Positions 24,456-30,601 of a DNA stretch of 64,000 nucleotides are shown here, piece after piece (the first letter of the stretch is position 1; every line of letters begins with the position of its first letter). The stretch is taken from positions 32,833-96,832 of the IMG/VR virus record IMGVR_UViG_3300008107_000029. One strand, given 5' to 3'. The notes beneath the pieces are model-generated. The model made no database searches. It was not told where the DNA came from and saw only the letters and a program-made list of their open reading frames with translations. A program made the translations under genes and the position numbers. Source of the DNA: a virus.

Positions 24456-25211
24456 TCACTTATAGGATTTTGGAACACGGTAGTGTCTACCGTAAGAACT
24501 TACAATCTTTCTAAGCAATCTTTCTAGCCTTATTTGTTGTTCTACTTCAGGGATGTGAGTGATTTCCATTTCCCACTCATCCCTTTTAAATGGTATTACT
24601 TGAACTATTGGAGTCCCTGCCTCAATAATTCCTTCAAAATCTTTTTGAATAATGAATGGTGGATTCACATCTGTTTCTAACTTATCAGTGTCAACAACAC
24701 CTGCAATTGTTTTAAAAGGTAGGGAGTTGTAGCCAACTGGATGGATAAACAAAGTTGAGTATCCTGGTGGCGTCTTTATAATCCAATGCCCACTCCATTT
24801 GTATACTTGATCTGAATATCCTTCGGGAATGTCATACCCCTTAAATTGATCAGTGCTCCATCTGGTTACTGGGTTGATTGAAGAGGCAAAGAATGCTTCT
24901 TGAGTAGTATTGTTTCTATTGGCACCATCTCTATATGCAAATTCTATATCGCAATGAGACTTAATAATATATCCAGCAGTTAATCCATCTAAGATTGGTA
25001 AGCATCTTTTTAATCCAACATTTGGAACTCCATTGCCAGAAGACTCACCATTCTTACCATCTCTTCTGTAAGCCTGCATGCTAAATTTATCTTCACCCCA
25101 TAAATAATGTGGAAGATCTTTCCACCATTGTGGGATCATTTTAGAAGCAGGTTCTGGCTGTGGAAAAGCCTGAGTTACTGGAGTTCTAGATTCAAATATA
25201 ATTTTTGGCAC
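24456..25211 (-). CDS. DUF6065-like protein, paralogue of the 2346-3047 gene
   Basis: A 251-residue protein that starts with GTG behind an AAAGGTAAG ribosome site. It shares with its paralogue the PEPA-x-K-x2-P-x-WWK block, the RCLPILD-x-LT-x-GYIIKS block, PPGYSTLFIHP, LPFKTIAGVVDTD, and KDFEGII-x2-GTPIVQVIPFKRD. The order and spacing are the same, and the sequences have clearly diverged. It has its own consensus promoter at 25233-25261. The function of the family is unknown to me; the cupin-like strand pattern leaves a small beta-barrel possible. Confidence 0.7.
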   Translation of the reverse strand: MPKIIFESRTPVTQAFPQPEPASKMIPQWWKDLPHYLWGEDKFSMQAYRRDGKNGESSGNGVPNVGLKRCLPILDGLTAGYIIKSHCDIEFAYRDGANRNNTTQEAFFASSINPVTRWSTDQFKGYDIPEGYSDQVYKWSGHWIIKTPPGYSTLFIHPVGYNSLPFKTIAGVVDTDKLETDVNPPFIIQKDFEGIIEAGTPIVQVIPFKRDEWEMEITHIPEVEQQIRLERLLRKIVSSYGRHYRVPKSYK

Positions 25212-25232
25212 TGCTTACCTTTCGACTTTCTA

Positions 25233-25261
25233 ATTATAACATAAAGGGGATGGGCTGTAAA
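25233..25261 (-). promoter_or_regulatory. Sigma-70 promoter nested in a terminator
   Basis: TTTACA and TATAAT with a 17-base spacer. The -35 box occupies the loop and adjacent stem of the terminator hairpin at 25246-25271. It would drive the DUF6065-like gene and perhaps the CHAP lysin. Confidence 0.8.
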
Positions 25262-25271
25262 GCCCACCCCC
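25246..25271 (-). terminator. Rho-independent terminator after the surface-protein gene
   Basis: An 11-bp hairpin with stems GGGGGTGGGCT and AGCCCATCCCC, loop TTAC, followed by TTTATGTT. One pair is G-U in the minus-strand RNA and would be an A-C mismatch on the other strand, so it works for minus-strand transcripts. Confidence 0.85.
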
Positions 25272-25286
25272 TCTAATATTAAAGGA

Positions 25287-26309
25287 CTACTTAAGTAGTG
25301 CTACCTTTGCACGTGGATTCTTTGCGTTCCACTTCTTTGCAAGAGCATTGTACTTAGCCTTGTATGTAGCAAGTGCTAGATCAGCAGATGCCTTTGCAGT
25401 TGTTGCTGCAGTTGTTGCAGTTGCTGAATCGCTTGCACGACCAGCCTTTTCTGTAGCAAGTGCAGAGGTAAGTTCAAGTACCTTTGCATCTGATGCTGCA
25501 CGAGCAGTACGCTCTGCTGCAAGTTGAGCAACTAGTGATGCGTTTGTTGTTGCAAGGTCTGCAACATCTACGAATCTAGTTACTGTCTTAACTGCTGCAG
25601 GAAGGCCTACAACATCAGTAGCAGTAATTGCAAACTGAAGTGCTGCACGAGAAGCAGTTGCTGGATATGTAATGTTAACCTTAGAAACTCCAGTTGCTGT
25701 ATCAGATGCAGATACTGTTCCTGCTGTTGCTCCAATTGCTGTAACTACTGGAGTTGTTGCAGATGGAACGTTTCCAAAAACATCTGAGACCTTAACTTGT
25801 GCTTCTACGATTGAAGAGGTGCTTACTGAGTCAAGCGTTGTTACAACTAGGTTGTACGCTGGACCAGCAGTTCCCTTTACATAGTAAACGAAAGAATTTC
25901 CCTTTACATTGATTGTTACAGTTCCAACTGCTGTAGTTTTAGTATATACATAAAACTCTGCTGTAGATCCAGTTCCTGTATTAACAGACCATGTTGATGA
26001 TCCTGATGCAGAAGTTACTGGAGCAGCATCTGTATGGAGTGCTGTTACGATTGTAGCATTTGTTGCAACTGCAGTGACTGCAGTTCCTGTCTCAATGCCA
26101 CTGATGGCAAAACGAACTGCATCTGCAGCGTCTACCTTGTTATCTGATGGAACAGTAACTACTGCTGCACCAGCCTGTGTGTTTGCGTCGTTATCGGCAA
26201 CTGTTGCTACCGTAAGTACGACTGTTGGAACGTTTGCACTTGCAGATGTTGCAAGCAAAACTGATCCTAGAAGTGCAGTTACTACTGCACCGATTGTCAT
26301 TTTCTTCAT
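25287..26309 (-). CDS. Secreted surface protein with Ig-like domains and coiled-coil tail
   Basis: A 340-residue protein with a clear signal peptide: MKKMTIG, then a hydrophobic AVVTALLGSVLLAT core and cleavage after ASA. Residues 30-245 are Thr/Val/Ala-rich beta repeats (Ig-like), then a coiled coil of about 55 residues starting near LATTNASLVAQLAAE. The C-terminal segment YKAKYNALAKKWNAKNPRAK is, from memory, like the end of many acI actinobacterial cell-surface proteins, so a host origin is plausible. It has the strongest regulated promoter in the window. Roles could be superinfection exclusion or a change of cell surface. It has no LPXTG or membrane anchor. Confidence 0.8.
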   Translation of the reverse strand: MKKMTIGAVVTALLGSVLLATSASANVPTVVLTVATVADNDANTQAGAAVVTVPSDNKVDAADAVRFAISGIETGTAVTAVATNATIVTALHTDAAPVTSASGSSTWSVNTGTGSTAEFYVYTKTTAVGTVTINVKGNSFVYYVKGTAGPAYNLVVTTLDSVSTSSIVEAQVKVSDVFGNVPSATTPVVTAIGATAGTVSASDTATGVSKVNITYPATASRAALQFAITATDVVGLPAAVKTVTRFVDVADLATTNASLVAQLAAERTARAASDAKVLELTSALATEKAGRASDSATATTAATTAKASADLALATYKAKYNALAKKWNAKNPRAKVALLK

Positions 26310-26355
26310 TATTACCTTTCGATTGGTTTTGTATTTGGCATGATTGCCAGATACT

Positions 26356-26385
26356 ATTATAGCCTATTGACGTTTTACATGTCAA
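26356..26385 (-). promoter_or_regulatory. Consensus promoter with inverted-repeat operator
   Basis: Perfect TTGACA and TATAAT, 18-base spacer. An inverted repeat spanning 26363-26390 (CCTATTTGAC, 9 bases, GTCAATAGG) covers the -35 box, as an operator would. The leader also holds TGGCA-ATCA-TGCCA. It drives the secreted surface protein. Confidence 0.85.
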
Positions 26386-26390
26386 ATAGG
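26363..26390. repeat. Inverted repeat overlapping a -35 box (operator candidate)
   Basis: Arms CCTATTTGAC and GTCAATAGG with a 9-base spacer; the arms match except for one base. The arm on one side contains the TTGACA hexamer, so a dimeric repressor here would block the promoter. Confidence 0.6.
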
Positions 26391-26402
26391 AATCTTATAT
26401 TA

Positions 26403-26603
26403 CTAGATCGTGTCTCTTTCGTCTAGTATCTCAAGCATGAAACTCATCATTTTAGCATATCCAATTGGGTCATCAACTATGGCGTTATAGTGGTGTCCAC
26501 AAAATAGCAGTTCACCAGTGATACCTTTGACCTTAACATAGGCCTGTGCCCCACAGGAGTCACATCTGTCTGTAGCATTAAGAACTTTGATTATTGTTTC
26601 CAT
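26403..26603 (-). CDS. DUF7455-like zinc-binding protein
   Basis: A 66-residue protein with Cys-x2-Cys in DRCDSCGAQAYVKV and a second Cys-x2-His pair in LLFCGHHY, forming a zinc site. The DRCD-x-CGAQAYV...GELLFC-x-HH pattern matches the DUF7455 proteins found in actinobacteria and their phages. No function is established. It is preceded by a promoter whose predicted start falls on the ATG itself, so the mRNA is probably leaderless. Confidence 0.8.
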   Translation of the reverse strand: METIIKVLNATDRCDSCGAQAYVKVKGITGELLFCGHHYNAIVDDPIGYAKMMSFMLEILDERDTI

Positions 26604-26609
26604 GGCTTA

Positions 26610-26638
26610 ATTATCCCATCCTTTATTGGATATGTCAA
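26610..26638 (-). promoter_or_regulatory. Sigma-70 promoter giving a leaderless mRNA
   Basis: TTGACA, 17-base spacer, GATAAT. The first base about 7 after the -10 box is the A of the DUF7455 ATG at 26603. No ribosome site fits in between. Leaderless mRNAs are common in actinobacteria. Confidence 0.75.
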
Positions 26639-26639
26639 G

Positions 26640-27278
26640 TCAGTGCCTATAGTAGTTTGAATACCAGATGTCAGTGTATCCTTTAATTGATTCAAAGTCC
26701 ATTGACCTAAGAGACTCTTCGTCTGGAAAATACTTTAATGTAAAGTTATCCCAGTTTTCTTTTGTTGCCTGATCAAAGTGGAAATCTAAACTTATTAAAA
26801 ACATTAGTTCCATAGACCAAGACCAAAAAGTTTTATGAGGGATCTGGCTAGCAATTTCTTTCATGTTCTTTAAACAGTCTTCTGGATCTTCTAACTCATA
26901 GTGATCTAACAGAAGGGCATCAAATGTTTCCTGAGTTTTAAAGTTATTAATGTCTTCATTGATAATGGTAACATTACTTGGAAGGATGTTTGTATTAAGA
27001 AACATATCAATAACTTCTTTAGATGATTCTACTACGGTAACAGAGTTTACTCCTTTTTTTTGAGCCACCCACAAAGCAAGAATTCCAAAACCAAGACCAG
27101 ACATCAGTACGTTGCCAGTTGCTAGGTCGTATGAAGAATAAAGATCTTCAATTTCGTCCAAATTCTTTTTACCTAAAACCATCCATTGCCTATCATCATT
27201 AAACAAATAATAATTGATATCATCTTCGGTTATTCTAACCTTGTTAATTTTTGATGGAATTATATTAAACTTTGGCAC
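26640..27278 (-). CDS. SAM-dependent methyltransferase-fold protein
   Basis: A 212-residue protein, probably starting with GTG. The Rossmann core is visible: strand plus glycine loop VLMSGLGFGILAL (57-69), acidic end of strand 2 in VTVVESSKEVI, an NVTIINEDINNF strand with an acidic residue, and a FDALLLDHYE motif IV. This layout is that of spermidine synthase-like and other small class I methyltransferases. No DNA-methylase DPPY motif is present, so the target is not an amino group of adenine or cytosine. It is read from a consensus promoter at the end of the holin gene. Confidence 0.7.
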   Translation of the reverse strand: MPKFNIIPSKINKVRITEDDINYYLFNDDRQWMVLGKKNLDEIEDLYSSYDLATGNVLMSGLGFGILALWVAQKKGVNSVTVVESSKEVIDMFLNTNILPSNVTIINEDINNFKTQETFDALLLDHYELEDPEDCLKNMKEIASQIPHKTFWSWSMELMFLISLDFHFDQATKENWDNFTLKYFPDEESLRSMDFESIKGYTDIWYSNYYRH

Positions 27279-27300
27279 TGTATTTAAATCAAAAATAATC

Positions 27301-27334
27301 TAGCCACCTTCCATAAATAATTGGTTAGTGGCTA
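27301..27334 (-). terminator. Stem-loop with T-rich tail between holin and methyltransferase genes
   Basis: A 7-bp stem (TAGCCAC and GTGGCTA) with a 20-base loop, followed by GATTATTTTTG. It sits inside the leader made from the promoter at 27336-27364, so it could be a weak terminator of the lysis operon or an attenuator. Confidence 0.45.
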
Positions 27335-27335
27335 A

Positions 27336-27364
27336 ATTATACTACTTATTTGCTTTCTTGTCAA
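27336..27364 (-). promoter_or_regulatory. Consensus promoter overlapping the holin 3' end
   Basis: Perfect TTGACA and TATAAT separated by 17 bases; the -35 box is within the last codons of the holin gene. It directs RNA towards the methyltransferase-like gene and beyond. Confidence 0.85.
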
Positions 27365-27656
27365 CTGCACTGAATGCTTCGTTAATCTCAGAAGCACTTA
27401 ACTTACCGTCATCTAGGAACGCTCTTGCTAGTTTTTCAACTACTGTAGCGACTCCAAGAGTTCCAGCCATAATTACTGCTGTGATTGTATCGATTCCAAC
27501 TAGGGAACCTGCACCTATGATTGATAGTCCTGACGCTGCAAAAACTGCAATGATTCTCATAAGAATATTCCATAGGTTAGTTACGGCTGTTGAGCCAATA
27601 ACTTCTTCTCCTGTAGTAGGATCAGTAATCGTTACGTCTACTTTCTTTCTTGCCAT
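27342..27656 (-). CDS. Holin with two membrane segments
   Basis: A 104-residue protein. Two hydrophobic segments are visible at about 29-50 (ILMRIIAVFAASGLSIIGAG) and 55-75, with a charged C-terminal region ending in DKKANK. That is the shape of small actinophage holins that release lysins through the membrane. It follows a smaller membrane protein (27659-27829), with which it may form a two-gene holin system. A GAGGAGGAG ribosome site is shared with the end of that gene. Confidence 0.8.
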   Translation of the reverse strand: MARKKVDVTITDPTTGEEVIGSTAVTNLWNILMRIIAVFAASGLSIIGAGSLVGIDTITAVIMAGTLGVATVVEKLARAFLDDGKLSASEINEAFSAVDKKANK

Positions 27657-27658
27657 AT

Positions 27659-27829
27659 TTACTCCTCCTCTCTATTACGAATTGGATAACTTAATATCCA
27701 AGTCGTCATGGTTATTAATATTCCGTAACCAACTACGGTCTTTGCAGACCCGTCTAAAACAACCCAGGCAATAAACATACCAAGGAGAGTCCATTGTTGA
27801 TCTAGGATATCTTTTATTAGTTTTACCAT
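27659..27829 (-). CDS. Small membrane protein, second holin candidate (56 residues)
   Basis: An ATG-initiated ORF whose start overlaps the last codons of the PA14 protein. Residues 13-25 (WTLLGMFIAWVVL) and 33-48 (VGYGILITMTTWILSY) are two hydrophobic segments, and the C-terminus is charged (RNREEE). That topology suits a class II holin or antiholin. It lies 2 bases before the larger holin gene, so both are made together. Confidence 0.75.
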   Translation of the reverse strand: MVKLIKDILDQQWTLLGMFIAWVVLDGSAKTVVGYGILITMTTWILSYPIRNREEE

Positions 27830-30045
27830 TTTCCATTCCTCCTTGTAGCACCTGAATTTGTTCCACCACTAGGTCCACCACCTGATGATCCACCACCTGC
27901 TGGTGAAGAACCACCTGCTGCAAGGCCAACAGCATTCAATGCTGCTCCCGTTGCCACAACTGTTGCTACAACCATATCTGTAGCCTCTTCTCTTTCTTCT
28001 GCAGTCATATCTGCACCAATACTTCCTAGTGCTGCTAATGCTGCTCCTGGATCTGTAAACGCTGCTTCTAATAATGCACCTGGATCTTGAACAAGTTCAA
28101 CATTTGCAGCAACCTGGGCTGTAATAATTAATGCGTTTCCGTTTTCATCTGTACGAACTTCAACTGGTGTTGAAGGTGGTAGGTCTGAATAAGAAACTCC
28201 AGATGCTTTAATATCTGCAGCAGATAAAGATTCTCCAGGCTTGAGATCTTCAAGCAACGAAGCAACAACAACTTCTTTTTGTTCTTCAGTTAATTCCTTA
28301 CCTTCTTTTGCATCTTCAAGAATCTTATCTAGTTTTTCTTCTTCAGCCTTTGCTGCTTCCTCCTCAGCCTTAGCGTTTTCTAATTCTTTTTCTTTTGCTT
28401 CAGCCTCTGCTTTAGCATCTTCTGCTGCTTGTTTAGCAGCCTCTTCTTCTGCTTTCTTTGCTTCTGCTTCAGCCTTTGCATCTTCCTCTGCCTGTCGTGC
28501 TGCCTCTGCTTCTGCTTCTAATCTTTCTGCCTCTGCTTTTTCAGCATCAGCCTTTGCCTTTGCTGCTTCTTCTTCTGCAGCAATTCTGTCAGCCTCTGCT
28601 TTTGCTGCAGCCTCTTCTGCTGCTATACGATCAGCCTCTGCTTTGGCTGCTGCTTCCTCTGCTGCGATTCTATCTGCTTCTGCTTTTGCTGCTGCTGCCT
28701 CTGCAGCAAGTCTTGCTTGTTCTGCTTGATATGCTTGCTCTGCAGCAATACGTGCATTCTCTGCTGCGATTGCAGCAAGTCTTGCAGCCTCTGCTGCTGC
28801 AGCAGCCTGTCGTGCTGCTTCTTCTTCTGCTAGTTTGCTATCAACTGCTGCATCTGCTGCTGAAACTGCAGCATTCATATTTGAAATAGCAGGAGCAATT
28901 GCTGAGATTGCTTGAGTTGTTGCATTGGTAGCAGATGTTAAATTATTTATTGCTACTGTTGCAGACTCATTTTTTTGTGTTGCAATATTTTGTGCACTAG
29001 TCTGTTGTCCAATATATGTATTTAAAACTTGAGTGTCTGTTACAAGAGTCTGCTTGGCAGTCTCCAGTGCTTGAACCAATGCTGGATCTTGAGTTGTTGT
29101 GATGGTTGAAAATGCTGATGCCTGTGGAAATGTAAAGTAACCAGTTCCGTTAGCACGAAAAATTAACCATCCTAAATGAACTTCTGCCCCTCCACCATTT
29201 TCATAATACCAAAGAACAAAATCTTGCTTCTTGTCTGTAGAAACATCATATGTTTGGCTATAAGGACTATAAGATGTTCCTTGATCTACCCAGTTGTTAA
29301 TTGCTACCTGACCATCAATATAAAGTCTAGTTCCATCATCTGCATATGTGTTATATCTAACTAGGGCTGCTTCTTCTGGAAGTGTGATGGTTCCTTCAAA
29401 CTTAACTATAACTCGGTCAACTTTTCCTGAGTTAAGAACCTGACCACCTTCCCAAACATGAGAAAGAGATGCAACAGTTGTTGTTGAAAGTGGGGTTGTG
29501 CTTGCTGTAGGTAGTTGAGCGTTTGGATTTCCACTGTATTCGTAGGTAGTTGCCTTGACACCGTTTACAACAGTTTCAACTACTGAAGCATTAACTGCAG
29601 CCTGAGCAGATGTTACAGTTGCACTGTCTGAGGCTACAATTTGAGTTTGAGTATTGACCCTAGCAGTGGCTGTCTCTACATTTGCAAGGGCTATATTCTT
29701 TTCTTGCACTGCTGCATTTGCTACAACGGTTGCAGATTCTTGATTAGCAATAGCCACAGTAGCACTATCAACTACTGCCTTGGCCTGTTGTATTGAGTTC
29801 TGAGCCTCTGTGATAGTGGCTGTAACAGTCTCTGTAGGCTGTGTGATGGCTGTTGCTTGTGTTTGGATCAACGCCGTTGCTGTTTCAGCCTGAGTTATAG
29901 CAACCTGGGCTGCCTCTATAGTGGCTGTTGGCGTTAAGATTATAGTTGTGGCAGTAGATGATTCTGAGGGGGTTATTTGGACAGTGGTAACTTCTTCAGC
30001 GTAGGCTTCTTTTTGTGATAATAGTAGTAGCCAAAACACCAACAA
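27823..30045 (-). CDS. Secreted PA14-domain coiled-coil protein in the lysis region
   Basis: A 740-residue Ala/Glu-rich protein. The extreme N-terminus is a signal peptide ending near AEA or AYA. Residues 165-300 form a PA14 domain (YADDGTRLYIDG, NNWVDQGTS, FVLWYYENGGGAEVHLGW), a carbohydrate-binding beta fold. Residues 390-590 are a long coiled coil with direct repeats of A-AKAEADRIAAEEA (at least three copies). The C-terminal tail is Gly/Ser-rich. The annotated TTG start cuts the signal peptide; extension to an ATT codon at 30084 gives a Lys/Arg n-region after an AGGAG ribosome site. Location between lysin and holins suggests a secreted accessory lysis or cell-surface factor, possibly host-derived. 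Confidence 0.75.
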   Translation of the reverse strand: MLVFWLLLLSQKEAYAEEVTTVQITPSESSTATTIILTPTATIEAAQVAITQAETATALIQTQATAITQPTETVTATITEAQNSIQQAKAVVDSATVAIANQESATVVANAAVQEKNIALANVETATARVNTQTQIVASDSATVTSAQAAVNASVVETVVNGVKATTYEYSGNPNAQLPTASTTPLSTTTVASLSHVWEGGQVLNSGKVDRVIVKFEGTITLPEEAALVRYNTYADDGTRLYIDGQVAINNWVDQGTSYSPYSQTYDVSTDKKQDFVLWYYENGGGAEVHLGWLIFRANGTGYFTFPQASAFSTITTTQDPALVQALETAKQTLVTDTQVLNTYIGQQTSAQNIATQKNESATVAINNLTSATNATTQAISAIAPAISNMNAAVSAADAAVDSKLAEEEAARQAAAAAEAARLAAIAAENARIAAEQAYQAEQARLAAEAAAAKAEADRIAAEEAAAKAEADRIAAEEAAAKAEADRIAAEEEAAKAKADAEKAEAERLEAEAEAARQAEEDAKAEAEAKKAEEEAAKQAAEDAKAEAEAKEKELENAKAEEEAAKAEEEKLDKILEDAKEGKELTEEQKEVVVASLLEDLKPGESLSAADIKASGVSYSDLPPSTPVEVRTDENGNALIITAQVAANVELVQDPGALLEAAFTDPGAALAALGSIGADMTAEEREEATDMVVATVVATGAALNAVGLAAGGSSPAGGGSSGGGPSGGTNSGATRRNGKW
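28560..28720 (-). repeat. Tandem coding repeats in the coiled coil
   Basis: Three or more near-identical units of about 45 bases encode AAKAEADRIAAEEA. Such units make the region prone to copy-number change by slippage. Confidence 0.7.
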
Positions 30046-30123
30046 TGTTGTTATAAATGCTGACCTTAGTACTAATCTCTTAATCCTTTTCTCCTAGATG
30101 CCATAAGAATGACATACAAGTTA

Positions 30124-30129
30124 ATTATA
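30124..30129 (-). promoter_or_regulatory. TATAAT box after a terminator, before the PA14 gene
   Basis: A perfect -10 hexamer between a strong hairpin (30134-30172) and the PA14 start region. The hexamer 17 bases upstream (TGAACT) is a poor -35 and lies in the hairpin, as seen at 25.2 kb. Confidence 0.4.
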
Positions 30130-30133
30130 CAAT

Positions 30134-30172
30134 AAATAGGATAGTGAGTTCAGAAAACCCACTACCCTATTT
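30134..30172 (-). terminator. Hairpin terminator after the M23 lysin
   Basis: A 17-bp stem with loop TTCTG; two positions pair as G-U only in minus-strand RNA. The stem is flanked by T-rich sequence (CCTATTTATTG). It ends the M23 lysin transcript. Confidence 0.8.
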
Positions 30173-30182
30173 TGTTAATTGA

Positions 30183-30581
30183 TTAAGATGCAAGAATTGC
30201 TGCAGGATCAATATCCTGTCCAGCACTCCATTTAATATTTGATCTCATTTCAAAGTGAAGATGAGGACCAGAAGAATTTCCTGTATTCCCAGATTTTCCT
30301 ATGACCTGTCCTTTCTTTACTGTAGCACCAGGCTTGACATCTGCTGCAGATAGATGAGCATAAATTACCCAACCACCTGAAACTTTTTGTACTAATTGTG
30401 TACCATAACTGGCTCCCCAGTTAGCATTTTCAATCTTTCCATCTGCTACTGCAACAATTGGTGTTCCTCCTGGAACTGCAAAATCCACACCTGTGTGGTA
30501 GCCTTTGCTCCACATCTTACCAAGTTTCTTGTAAGGTGTAGTAATTTTGCCATTTGTAATTGGTAGACCCAAAGTGAGCAC
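30183..30581 (-). CDS. M23 (LytM-type) peptidoglycan endopeptidase, lysin
   Basis: A 132-residue single-domain enzyme. The zinc ligands are His29 and Asp33 (H-T-G-V-D) and His109 in HLHFE, with His76 in YAHLS as the catalytic helper and His107. It has no signal peptide and no wall-binding domain, so it depends on a holin. M23 enzymes cut peptide crosslinks in peptidoglycan. It lies between terminase and PA14 genes and ends in a terminator. The TMP has a second M23 domain, so this phage carries three wall-cutting domains in all. Confidence 0.92.
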   Translation of the reverse strand: MLTLGLPITNGKITTPYKKLGKMWSKGYHTGVDFAVPGGTPIVAVADGKIENANWGASYGTQLVQKVSGGWVIYAHLSAADVKPGATVKKGQVIGKSGNTGNSSGPHLHFEMRSNIKWSAGQDIDPAAILAS

Positions 30582-30601
30582 CCCCTTTCATTAACATCCT
30601 A

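Noticed and set aside
27675-27935. 86-residue minus frame
   Set aside because: Low-complexity Gln/Val start read out of frame with the PA14 end; the 56-residue membrane protein in the other frame explains the region better.
28241-28889. Long plus-strand frames in the coiled-coil region
   Set aside because: They are Ser/Ala- or Leu-rich mirror frames of the repetitive PA14/coiled-coil gene on the other strand and have no ribosome site.
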